From: an uncultured bacterium
Lineage (GTDB): Bacteria > Bdellovibrionota_C > UBA2361 > SZUA-149 > CALKYB01
NCBI GenBank assembly: GCA_938003565.1
Contig: CALKYB010000081.1
Location: 1 to 8,865, forward strand
DNA length: 8,865 nucleotides
Direction of reading: 5' to 3'
Below are positions 1 to 5,637 of the stretch, in pieces (position 1 is the first letter of the stretch; every line of letters starts with the position of its first letter). Both the position numbers and the translations under genes were made by a program. The notes under the pieces are model-generated. The model was given only the letters and a program-made list of their open reading frames with translations, was not told the origin of the DNA and did not search any database.

Positions 1-89
1 AGATGGTTAACTACTGTTTCTTGATTACTTCTAAACTCCGAAAAACCGAATACAGAGTTGAGAATTTCTTTAGCTGAGGTCTCACCCAT
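1..89 (-). CDS. recQ: RecQ-family ATP-dependent DNA helicase, N-terminal fragment (runs off left edge)
   Basis: Reading leftwards from the ATG at 87-89 gives 29 complete codons with no stop before the window edge. The peptide contains AKEILNSVFGFSEFRSNQ, which matches the start of RecQ helicases: a helix followed by the F-G-(Y/F)-x-x-F-R-x-x-Q element just ahead of the Walker A motif. The conserved Gln of this motif contacts the adenine base in superfamily 2 helicases. RecQ unwinds DNA 3' to 5' in recombination and fork repair. The Walker A and DEAH boxes are outside the window, so activity cannot be judged. The start is only weakly supported by a purine-rich stretch upstream. It lies 161 nt downstream of fabG on the same strand. 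The family call rests on this short motif alone. Confidence 0.72.
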   Translation of the reverse strand, partial: MGETSAKEILNSVFGFSEFRSNQETVVNH

Positions 90-132
90 TACTTCATCTC
101 AAACTAGACCCTGTCCCCGCAATTTACCGAGC

Positions 133-218
133 TTGAGTCGAGGTCGACTTAACAAAAATTGTGAGGAGCGGAATTTAGTAAACTAAATGAGCACCGGAGC
201 AATGTTCTGTTAAGTCGA
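133..218. repeat. Nested inverted-repeat structure between fabG and recQ
   Basis: An 11-bp perfect inverted repeat, TCGACTTAACA at 144-154 and TGTTAAGTCGA at 208-218, encloses 53 nt. Inside are a 4-bp pair (ATTG 158-161 with CAAT 200-203) and a 7-bp hairpin with a 2-nt spacer (ATTTAGT 173-179, ACTAAAT 182-188). A third related arm, TTGAGTCGA at 133-141, can pair with 144-152 on the plus-strand RNA, giving a mutually exclusive fold. No run of T follows on the minus strand, so it is not a standard intrinsic terminator for fabG. No coding frame of useful length covers 90-250. It could be a leader structure for recQ, a small RNA, a processing site or a small repeat element; the sequence alone does not decide. 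Confidence 0.55.
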
Positions 219-250
219 GATAGGCCAAGACCGGAAAGTTGGGAGAGGTT

Positions 251-1003
251 CTACATGTACATTCCGCCATTAACGCCTAGCACCTGCCCGGTAATATAAG
301 AAGCATGGGGAGAAGCCAAAAAGGCTACGGCAGCAGCTATATCTTCAGACTTCCCTAGTCGCCCCAGGGGAATTCCAGCAAGAATACCCTCAGTCGCACC
401 CTCTCCTAAATCGGAGGTCATATCAGTTTCAATATAACCTGGAGTAATTGCATTAACGGTGACACCTCTACTAGCAAGTTCTTTGGCAAGACTTTTACTT
501 AAGCCAATCAATGCCGCTTTAGAGGAGGCGTAAGCAGCCTGACCAGCATTTCCAGATTCTCCAATAACAGAGCTAATATTTATTATTCTTCCCGACCTAG
601 CTTTCATCATTGTTTTGGCAACAGCGCGCGCACAATAAAACGAACCACTCAAGTTGACAGCTATAGTTCTTTCCCATTCCTCATCTTTAGTCCGGACTAA
701 AAGATTATCTAAAGCAATTCCAGCATTGTTAACCAAAATATCTATTTTGCCATGAGTTTTAATCAAAGCTTTAAGAACTTCATCGACTTGGGCTGAGTCC
801 GAAACATCAAAAGCAGAAGTTTCTGCCGACCCGCCCGCAGCTTCTATTTCTTTCTTCAAAGCTTCAGCTGCATCTGCACTACGGGAATAGTTTATAACTA
901 CATGGGCTCCGTGAGCAGCAAGCTCCAGACTAACAGCTTTGCCAATACCTCTTCCCCCGCCCGTGACAACCGCCACTTGTCCATTCAAAAGTTTATCGCT
1001 CAT
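251..1003 (-). CDS. fabG: 3-oxoacyl-[acyl-carrier-protein] reductase FabG
   Basis: The gene encodes a 250-residue short-chain dehydrogenase, the standard FabG length. FabG uses NADPH to reduce 3-oxoacyl-ACP to 3-hydroxyacyl-ACP in the type II fatty acid elongation cycle in the cytoplasm. Visible motifs are the nucleotide-binding TGGGRGIG at residues 14-21, NNAG at 92-95, Asn118, and the catalytic set Ser145, Tyr158 and Lys162 within SSVIGESGNAGQAAYASSK. The C-terminal GQVLGVNGGMYM is typical of FabG. The start is supported by AGGAG 9 nt upstream of the ATG. It lies downstream of plsX on the same strand but after a 182-nt gap, so it may have its own promoter. SDR enzymes are a large family and another oxidoreductase role is possible, but the length, motifs and plsX neighbour favour FabG. 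Confidence 0.93.
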   Translation of the reverse strand: MSDKLLNGQVAVVTGGGRGIGKAVSLELAAHGAHVVINYSRSADAAEALKKEIEAAGGSAETSAFDVSDSAQVDEVLKALIKTHGKIDILVNNAGIALDNLLVRTKDEEWERTIAVNLSGSFYCARAVAKTMMKARSGRIINISSVIGESGNAGQAAYASSKAALIGLSKSLAKELASRGVTVNAITPGYIETDMTSDLGEGATEGILAGIPLGRLGKSEDIAAAVAFLASPHASYITGQVLGVNGGMYM

Positions 1004-1133
1004 ATCTCTCTACTCCTAAAAGTGGATAAGTAAATTAATTTCAAAAAGATAGTTTAAAAAAGATTCAAGAATAGGCACCTTAAACCAGGAGAAGTAAACT
1101 CCAGACCAACCGCCACAAATTTCTAAACTCTAA

Positions 1134-1149
1134 AAGACTCCATAGTCTT
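1134..1149 (-). terminator. Possible weak intrinsic terminator after plsX
   Basis: The perfect 6-bp stem AAGACT (1134-1139) and AGTCTT (1144-1149) has a 4-nt loop. On the minus strand the stem runs into a short TTTT stretch followed by AG. It begins about 37 nt past the plsX stop. The stem is short and the T tract poor, so partial termination or an RNA-stability hairpin is as likely as full termination. Confidence 0.35.
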
Positions 1150-1150
1150 G

Positions 1151-1172
1151 ATGGCTGTCACGGCCGTGTCAA
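1151..1172 (-). promoter_or_regulatory. Palindrome overlapping a consensus -35 hexamer upstream of fabG
   Basis: The 10-bp perfect palindrome CACGGCCGTG (1159-1168) is flanked by TGTCA on one side and TGTCA-like bases on the other. Its edge overlaps a perfect minus-strand TTGACA (1172 down to 1167). The GC-rich palindrome stands out in AT-rich DNA. However, no good -10 lies at 16-18 nt spacing, so the promoter is unproven. It may be an operator or promoter for fabG, or part of the 3' structure of the plsX transcript. Confidence 0.3.
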
Positions 1173-1185
1173 AACTACAATGAGA

Positions 1186-2355
1186 CTACGACCGTCGGCG
1201 TTTAGATTTATCGCTTCCTGGGCTCTCGGCCTCGGGCACAACACCACTGGCAATATCAACGTCAACATCACTATCGACTTCTTCAAATTGTCGAATGGCT
1301 TCACCTATCTTACTTGTCATAGACAAGCTAACAAAATTCTCTGCAACACCCACTGCATTCTTAACAGAGCGCGGGCCAGAAGAACCATGAAGCACTAGGG
1401 CTAAGCGAGTTAATCCAAGTAGAGGACATCCTCCATATGAGGAATAGTCGAACTTTTTCTTAAATACATCTCGAAAAACTCCTTTCGCTAGCCCCATACC
1501 AATCTTACGAATCAGACCTTTTTTCCCCTCAATCTTTAATTGCTCACCGATAACTCGAGCAATTCCCTCCATAGTTTTCAAAGCAACATTACCAACGAAC
1601 CCGTCGCAGACTATTACTTCAACTCTATCGGTAACAATATCACGACCTTCGACATACCCTATGAAGTTCATCGATTCCATATCCTTGAGAATCAAAGATG
1701 CGGCTCTAGTTATATCAGTTCCTTTACTAGATTCTTCTCCATTAGATAGCAAAGCTACTCTTGGTCCGGGACGATCGAAGAGAGTTTCGTAATAAATCGA
1801 TCCCATTATGGCGAACTGAACTAAATGATGTGCGTGGCAGTCCACGTTAGCACCCATATCCAGAATGACATTTGGTAGCACTTCGCCTTCCCCGGCCTTA
1901 GGGAAAAGAGTAGCAATGGCAGGCCGTTCAATTCCTGGAAGCAATCCCCAAAGGAACCGTCCAGCTGCCATCATCGCACCGGAGTTACCAGCGCTAACAA
2001 CTGCGGAAGCCTCACCAGATTTCACCAATTCATAGGCAACACAAAGTGAGGAGTCTGGTTTTTTTCTCACTGAACGAGTTGGAGACTCATCCATGCCAAT
2101 TTCTTGGGAAGCATGTTTAACACTAATAGGTAAACTCTTAGCACCAAGACCAGACAACCTAGCTTCAATTTTATCCTGGTCTCCAACGAGAACTACCGAG
2201 GCACCTTTATCTTTACAAGCAAGTACAGCACCTTCAATTTGCGCATCATAAGGAATATCCCCACCAGCGGCATCTACGGCGACAGGCAAATCCCCCATAC
2301 TAACTTGTCCAGATTGGCGACTTGTTCCATTTAGTTCGGTTGATTTTGAGGTCAT
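1186..2355 (-). CDS. plsX: Phosphate acyltransferase PlsX (acyl-ACP:phosphate transacylase)
   Basis: PlsX converts acyl-ACP and phosphate to acyl-phosphate, the acyl donor for PlsY in the first step of phosphatidic acid synthesis. It is a peripheral membrane enzyme. Family blocks are present in order: VDAAGGD at residues 27-33 (usually VDAMGGD), SAGNSGA at 121-127, DMGANVDC at 166-173, SNGEE at 204-208, VEGRD at 235-239, VCDGFVGN at 249-256, and a glycine-rich PLLGL segment near 311. At 389 residues it is longer than the usual 330-350. There are about 19 extra N-terminal residues and an acidic C-terminal tail of about 30 residues ending in a basic KSKRRRS. An ATG at 2298 (MGDLPVAV) would remove the N-terminal extension and fits the family start better. 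Neither start has a convincing ribosome binding site. The gene lies between rpmF and fabG on the same strand, a classic order. Confidence 0.95.
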   Translation of the reverse strand: MTSKSTELNGTSRQSGQVSMGDLPVAVDAAGGDIPYDAQIEGAVLACKDKGASVVLVGDQDKIEARLSGLGAKSLPISVKHASQEIGMDESPTRSVRKKPDSSLCVAYELVKSGEASAVVSAGNSGAMMAAGRFLWGLLPGIERPAIATLFPKAGEGEVLPNVILDMGANVDCHAHHLVQFAIMGSIYYETLFDRPGPRVALLSNGEESSKGTDITRAASLILKDMESMNFIGYVEGRDIVTDRVEVIVCDGFVGNVALKTMEGIARVIGEQLKIEGKKGLIRKIGMGLAKGVFRDVFKKKFDYSSYGGCPLLGLTRLALVLHGSSGPRSVKNAVGVAENFVSLSMTSKIGEAIRQFEEVDSDVDVDIASGVVPEAESPGSDKSKRRRS

Positions 2356-2512
2356 TTATTGAACTATAACTAGAGAAGTTTGGAACTAAAATTGCAAACT
2401 AAGGTATTAAAAATCAAAACGATTCTGTCGCCAAAGGACAAAAAGAGCAAGCCCAGTTTCAGCCCCTCTCACTTAGATTTTAAGGGGAAAGACAATATTA
2501 CGAAAACAAAAA

Positions 2513-2695
2513 CTAAGCTGCTAGGCCTTCGAGGTATTTTTTTCCTCGATAGTGCCCACAGGAACTACATATTGTATGAGGTCTGATTACCTCTTCGCAG
2601 TTCGTGCACTTAGCAGTTTGGGCAGAAACGGCGCGATGATGAGATCGACGCATGTTACGTCTAGATTTCGAAGTTTTTCTCTTAGGTGCCTGCAT
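2513..2695 (-). CDS. rpmF: 50S ribosomal protein L32 (bL32)
   Basis: The gene encodes a 60-residue protein starting MQAPKRKTSKSRRNMRRSHH, the conserved basic N-terminus of bL32, a large-subunit protein near the peptidyl-transferase side. Four cysteines at residues 30, 33, 43 and 46 (CTNC and CSSC) form a zinc ribbon, so this is the zinc-binding version of L32. The C-terminal CGHYRGKKYLEGLAA also fits. Upstream of the ATG are GGAGG at about 11 nt and AGGA at 5 nt, either of which can act as ribosome binding site. It is followed after 157 nt by plsX and preceded after a large gap by the DUF177 gene; these three are commonly co-transcribed. Confidence 0.96.
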   Translation of the reverse strand: MQAPKRKTSKSRRNMRRSHHRAVSAQTAKCTNCEEVIRPHTICSSCGHYRGKKYLEGLAA

Positions 2696-3045
2696 TTTAT
2701 TCCTGACCTCCAGAATTTATGAGAGAGAAACATCTTTACACTGAAGTGTCTGATGTAAACCAACCCACAAAATAAAAATTCACGTTCTGTTATAATCTGT
2801 TGGACTCAAATAGCCCAGTTTCAAACCAAAGCCGACCTAGGAGCTCTACTCCGACATTCAACTCTGGGGCCGCATTTATAGAAAATTACAGCAAAATTAA
2901 CAATAGCTACAGCAATGATGATTAATTTGGTGCGCATATGTAATTTTAGCATGGCCGAGCGTATGCGAGGCAGAAAACGAAAATCTATATTAGGGTGGGC
3001 ATTCTCAAAGCGAACAAAAGAGGCCAAAGTAAACTACTATAAAAA
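2696..3045 (-). other. 350-nt gap between the DUF177 gene and rpmF: putative rpmF leader and a doubtful 38-codon ORF
   Basis: These genes are usually adjacent, so the gap is long. On the minus strand TATAAC at 2794-2789 could be a -10 element for rpmF, but no good -35 is visible. Downstream of it, TTTACA (2735-2740) and TGTAAA (2754-2759) form a 6-bp stem that competes with ACACT/AGTGT (2738-2742, 2745-2749). This would be a small structured leader about 40 nt before the rpmF start. Further upstream, minus-strand codons from an ATG at about 2938 down to 2821 could encode a 38-residue peptide. It has one hydrophobic stretch (LIIIAVAIVNFAVIF) followed by a Cys/Arg-rich tail. It has no ribosome binding site and matches nothing I know, so it is not annotated as a gene. 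I see no tRNA in this region. Confidence 0.35.
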
Positions 3046-3579
3046 CTAATGCTTCAGCTTCAATCCTTGCAACACGGCAAACGGGCTATCTCCAGTCTTC
3101 TCAATAGAGCAATCACAATTCTCATTGTTGAGATTCTCACCGCATTTTGCGCAAAGTCCTTTACAAGACTCAGCACAAAGCACGCTAAAAGGGATATCGA
3201 GCTTAATGAAATCTACTACAACCGAAGCCAACTCCACTTCCTTACCTAAATAATAGCTTATCTCTAGGTCTTCATCCTGCTCCCCCACTGCCGCCCGTTC
3301 ACTCTTAGGTTTAAATTGAATCTTAATGGGAGTTCTTAGTTTGGTTTCAGAGGGTTCTACACATCTAGAGCAAGAGCTCACAAAAGAAGAGTTCGCTACT
3401 CCCTCTACGTATACAGTACTACCCTCTCTACTTAAATTTAGAGCTACCTGTGCTTCAGACTCAAAACTAAAGCTTGGGGATAAGTCCTCTGGTACCTGAC
3501 TAGCATTGAGTATTTCAGGAGACAGTTTAAAGTCAACTTCAATTCCTCCTGAGTTAATTTCTTTTAATGGTATCTTCAT
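3046..3579 (-). CDS. yceD: DUF177 (YceD-family) protein, zinc-ribbon-like, linked to 23S rRNA and L32
   Basis: A 177-residue protein with the DUF177 layout: a beta-rich N-terminal half and a cysteine pair at 70 and 73 (CSRC). The family signature CKGLCAKCGENLN follows at 139-151, then CDC at 155-157 and the terminal DSPFAVLQGLK. Eight cysteines in total suggest metal binding. In E. coli YceD is needed for normal 23S rRNA accumulation, and the family is found next to rpmF across bacteria, as here on the same strand. Bacterial and plant-plastid members are thought to act in large-subunit assembly. The start has only a very close AGGA upstream, with 1 nt spacing, so initiation may be weak. No better in-frame start is apparent. 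A minus-strand TTGACT at 3626-3621 is a possible -35 without a good -10. Confidence 0.9.
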   Translation of the reverse strand: MKIPLKEINSGGIEVDFKLSPEILNASQVPEDLSPSFSFESEAQVALNLSREGSTVYVEGVANSSFVSSCSRCVEPSETKLRTPIKIQFKPKSERAAVGEQDEDLEISYYLGKEVELASVVVDFIKLDIPFSVLCAESCKGLCAKCGENLNNENCDCSIEKTGDSPFAVLQGLKLKH

Positions 3580-3653
3580 ATCCTATAACTATAAAGCTAC
3601 AAAATCAGTCCGTTTAGATAAGTCAATTCAACTTGGACCCAAGCTCATCTGTT

Positions 3654-3812
3654 GTGCCAAATGGGCTGCCACAAAGAAGTTAAATGTTTTCCACAAAAAT
3701 TGCTACCTCGTATGAAATCTTTTTTTTTTACGGGCGATAATCTAAGGTAGGATTGCTATAGTAAAATCTATAGAGTGAATATTTTGTATTTCCGGGCAGC
3801 CATTTGGGGCAC
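3654..3812. repeat. Long imperfect inverted repeat spanning the yceD/ssb divergent region
   Basis: The left arm at 3654-3670 (GTGCCAAATGGGCTGCC) pairs with the right arm at 3795-3812 (GGCAGCCATTTGGGGCAC). This gives 16 Watson-Crick pairs in blocks of 5, 4, 2 and 5, interrupted by a 2-nt bulge on the right and a 1-nt bulge on the left. The arms enclose about 124 nt holding a run of ten T (3720-3729), a doubled CTATAG (3756-3761, 3768-3773) and the candidate ssb promoter. The whole 3580-3887 region contains no supported gene. The arms may be paired binding sites for a regulator or a folded RNA. Confidence 0.45.
3754..3762 (+). promoter_or_regulatory. Candidate extended -10 promoter for ssb
   Basis: TGCTATAGT matches the extended -10 form TGnTATAAT with one mismatch in the hexamer. 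No recognisable -35 lies at the right distance, which is common for extended -10 promoters. The predicted transcript would have a 5' leader of roughly 120 nt. The element lies inside the doubled CTATAG motif, so a regulator binding that repeat would cover it. Confidence 0.4.
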
Positions 3813-3887
3813 CCTAGAAGATCTCAAATTATTTGTGACTTAAGGTAAGAGTCCCGGAAACCATTGATACATTTGGAGTGATAATAA

Positions 3888-4364
3888 ATGAGTTTAAATA
3901 AAGTAATGATCCTTGGCCGCTTAGGAGCTGATCCTGAGTTAAAATACACCCCTAGCCAAACCCCAGTATGCAGTTTACGGCTTGCCACCAATGACAGGCG
4001 GAAAGGCCAAGATGGAGAATGGGTAGATCATACAGAATGGCACAGAGTTTCTGTTTTTGGGCGCCAAGCTGAAACCTGTTCACAATATCTTAAAAAGGGT
4101 CGACAGGCATTCATCGAAGGAAGAATCCAAACCAAAAAATGGCAAGACAAAGAAGGTAACGATCGTTACTCAACTGATATAGTAGCTAACAACGTGCAGT
4201 TTATTGGCGGTAAGAATGACTCAGGCGGTGGAGCAAGTTACGATAGTGTTCCAAGTGGCAGTGGTGGATTACCTGCCGGTGTCAAGCCTGCAAAATCGGC
4301 TGCTCCTAGCGCAAGTGGTGGAATAGAAAGCGTTCCTTTTGATGATGACGATATTCCATTCTAG
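3888..4364 (+). CDS. ssb: Single-stranded DNA-binding protein SSB
   Basis: The gene encodes a 158-residue SSB, the usual bacterial length. It coats and protects single-stranded DNA during replication, recombination and repair and recruits partner proteins. An N-terminal OB fold covers about residues 1-107: it begins MSLNKVMILGRLGADPE and contains EWHRV with Trp51 and a second Trp at 85. A Gly/Ser/Pro-rich linker follows, and then the acidic tip DDDDIPF at 152-158. This tip binds SSB partners such as RecQ, PriA and the polymerase chi subunit. A ribosome binding site GGAG lies at 3875-3878, 9 nt before the ATG. It is the only confident plus-strand gene in the window and is convergent with the unknown gene at 4498-5553. 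A recQ start lies about 3.8 kb away, though no operon link is implied. Confidence 0.97.
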   Translation: MSLNKVMILGRLGADPELKYTPSQTPVCSLRLATNDRRKGQDGEWVDHTEWHRVSVFGRQAETCSQYLKKGRQAFIEGRIQTKKWQDKEGNDRYSTDIVANNVQFIGGKNDSGGGASYDSVPSGSGGLPAGVKPAKSAAPSASGGIESVPFDDDDIPF

Positions 4365-4365
4365 C

Positions 4366-4407
4366 AGAAAGTCTTCATAGAGCTGACGAATTTGCGTCAG
4401 GCTTTCT
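4366..4407 (+). other. Structured 3' untranslated hairpin after ssb
   Basis: Just past the ssb stop the RNA can fold as a two-part hairpin. The outer stem is AGAAAGT (4366-4372) with GCTTTCT (4401-4407), including one G-U pair. The inner 6-bp stem is CTGACG (4383-4388) with CGTCAG (4395-4400) and a 6-nt loop. The 10 nt between the two stems bulge on the 5' side. It sits directly ahead of the terminator and could protect the ssb message or act in processing. Confidence 0.45.
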
Positions 4408-4445
4408 AAAAAGGGCAAGGCGTAATAAACGTTTTGCCCTTTTTT
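4408..4445 (+). terminator. Strong intrinsic terminator of ssb, probably also usable by the convergent gene
   Basis: GGGCAAGGCG (4413-4422) pairs with CGTTTTGCCC (4430-4439) over 10 bp, using two G-U pairs on the plus strand, with a 7-nt loop. Five A precede the stem and six T follow it (4440-4445). Read on the minus strand, the two wobble positions become mismatches, but the GGGCAA/TTGCCC stem and a T5 tract remain. It can therefore also stop transcription of the gene ending at 4498. Confidence 0.85.
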
Positions 4446-4497
4446 AATTTTAGCTTGCTCTAATCAAAAAAGGGCGTTTTGCAAAAAATAAAATAAT

Positions 4498-5553
4498 TCA
4501 CTCTACGATAACTCTACAACCTACGCATAGTAACCGAGACCTTTCAATCTCATCTCGTAGCTCTTCCATAGTGGTATGGTAGAGCCATATCAATCGTTTT
4601 GGTGCACCTAGTTCAATCATAAAATTTAAAGCAACGGGATAAACATATGTTAGCTGATGGATAGGAAATTCTAGAAACTTTTCAACCGTATTGATAGTAC
4701 GAAGAGTATAGTCATGTTTCGTTATAAATCCTTGTACATCCCACTGCTTCCGTTTGTCCTCAAAACAAGAGACATAAGAATCTACTCCATACTGAATTAA
4801 AATTTCAGGATCGTCTTTAAAAAGCTCAGCGACCTGAAGTCGCTTAGCTTTTTTCCCTTCAACTCCCTTCAAACCATCGGGCACTTTCATTGCCAAGGCA
4901 CGTCGAAGACCAATCTCTCCTCGAAGTTCCCGAATTCGCTCTTCAAACCAAATGGAATTTTTAGGGACTGAATGATCAGCCAAATGCTCTAAAAACATTT
5001 CTAAACAATCGTGAATCAGCATATCAATAACTGATCCTATGTTACCGCCTAAAGCAGACCGAATAAAAGCTGCAAGGAAAAGGTGTTGTATATACTTCGA
5101 AAGCAACACTCCAACTGATGGATCTCCTTTTCGCAGGCTCCCAAAAGCTTCACATGAATCCCAAACTTGTAAAGCCACATCGAAAACTTTAAAATTCGCC
5201 ATACTTGTAGCCACTCGGCTAGAATAAATATCTAAGCCAATTTTATCAGTTCTAGACGATAAAACAGTGTTGTTCCACTGACCAGTAAGCCAAAGGAAAT
5301 CATTCCTCATGCGTCTTCTAAAGCTGGTACGGGGTGACTCAAACAGAGCACTCACATCAGCGTCCACTTGAACCTTTCCTGCTGCTCTAGCCTTTTCTTT
5401 GCGGTACTCCCGGATCAAATCAGGAAACCCTTTACTGGTAAACGCATTAACTACTGTCGGTAAGATATTGTCTACCCAAGACTTGAAAGCCAGGTCCTCC
5501 GCGGTTGGCTCATAAGCAATTTGCGGAGTTAGGGGTGCTGCAGGTATATTCAT
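4498..5553 (-). CDS. Unrecognised 351-residue soluble protein
   Basis: I do not recognise this family. The start is set at 5553 (MNIPAAPLTP), because AAGGAG at 5561-5566 sits 7 nt before that ATG. A TTG-initiated extension to 5631 would read through a terminator-like hairpin and T tract. There is no signal peptide or membrane segment. The composition suggests a mostly helical protein with charged stretches at about residues 48-60, 75-85 and 228-250. A hydrophobic and aromatic-rich part lies at about 293-326. The C-terminus is a charged helix, MEELRDEIERSR, followed by CVGC at 343-346 and the end RVIVE. The terminal CxxC could bind metal or be redox-active, but no second cysteine pair is obvious. 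It sits between the act operon terminators and ssb as a single-gene unit with its own leader. Codon use and base composition look like its neighbours, so there is no sign of recent transfer. Confidence 0.8.
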   Translation of the reverse strand: MNIPAAPLTPQIAYEPTAEDLAFKSWVDNILPTVVNAFTSKGFPDLIREYRKEKARAAGKVQVDADVSALFESPRTSFRRRMRNDFLWLTGQWNNTVLSSRTDKIGLDIYSSRVATSMANFKVFDVALQVWDSCEAFGSLRKGDPSVGVLLSKYIQHLFLAAFIRSALGGNIGSVIDMLIHDCLEMFLEHLADHSVPKNSIWFEERIRELRGEIGLRRALAMKVPDGLKGVEGKKAKRLQVAELFKDDPEILIQYGVDSYVSCFEDKRKQWDVQGFITKHDYTLRTINTVEKFLEFPIHQLTYVYPVALNFMIELGAPKRLIWLYHTTMEELRDEIERSRLLCVGCRVIVE

Positions 5554-5560
5554 AACCCTT

Positions 5561-5566
5561 CTCCTT
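5561..5566 (-). promoter_or_regulatory. Ribosome binding site that fixes the start of the 351-residue gene
   Basis: The minus strand reads AAGGAG followed by 7 nt and ATG. This is the best Shine-Dalgarno site near the frame and supports the start at 5553. A second GGAGG at 5601-5597 lies inside the upstream hairpin, only 4 nt before an in-frame TTG. That alternative start is less likely. Confidence 0.8.
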
Positions 5567-5574
5567 TGCGACCT

Positions 5575-5606
5575 AAAAAAAAACCGAGGCAAGACGCCTC
5601 CTTTTT
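5575..5606 (-). terminator. Intrinsic-terminator-like hairpin in the leader of the 351-residue gene (possible attenuator)
   Basis: On the minus strand GAGGC (5600-5596) and GCCTC (5590-5586) form a 5-bp stem around a 5-nt loop. Five A precede it, and after two G a run of nine T follows (5583-5575). The T run ends only 8 nt before the ribosome binding site. No promoter can fit between it and the gene, so transcripts reaching the gene must read through it. It can also be read on the plus strand with a T5 tract, so it may be partly bidirectional. Confidence 0.6.
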
Positions 5607-5637
5607 GATTAGCTTTGACTGGCAAAACCAATCAAAG
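5604..5637 (-). promoter_or_regulatory. Mutually exclusive hairpins upstream of the leader terminator
   Basis: On the minus-strand RNA the segment from 5636 to 5628 (TTTGATTGG) can pair with 5622-5614 (CCAGTCAAA), a 10-bp stem if the 5637-5613 pair is added. It can alternatively pair with 5612-5604 (CTAATCAAA). Both pairings are complete apart from one G-U pair each. The wobbles are valid on the minus-strand RNA; in the first stem the same position would be a mismatch on the plus strand. The second pairing ends 3 nt before the leader terminator stem, so choosing between the folds could affect it. This is a possible attenuator switch; no known riboswitch class is recognised. Confidence 0.4.

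Noticed and set aside
1180..1749. Plus-strand ORFs opposite plsX
   Set aside because: They are antisense to a strongly supported PlsX frame and have no recognisable protein features.
2529..2549. Inverted repeat TCGAGG/CCTCGA around a T7 run
   Set aside because: It lies within the coding end of rpmF, encoding the conserved GKKYLEGL, and is explained by codon choice.
2797..2880. tRNA-like stretch with a hairpin resembling a D arm
   Set aside because: No complete cloverleaf, T arm consensus or acceptor stem could be assembled on either strand.
2821..3027. 68-codon minus-strand ORF between yceD and rpmF
   Set aside because: It starts at a TTG without a ribosome binding site and resembles no known protein. 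Only the shorter hydrophobic part is mentioned as a doubtful candidate.
3049..3249. Plus-strand ORF opposite the DUF177 gene
   Set aside because: It is antisense to the conserved cysteine motifs of DUF177 and has no ribosome binding site or family match.
5554..5631. 26-codon N-terminal extension of the 351-residue protein starting at a TTG
   Set aside because: The extension would encode a low-complexity FFFR/RRR stretch from the terminator T tract, while a strong AAGGAG sits 7 nt before the ATG at 5553.
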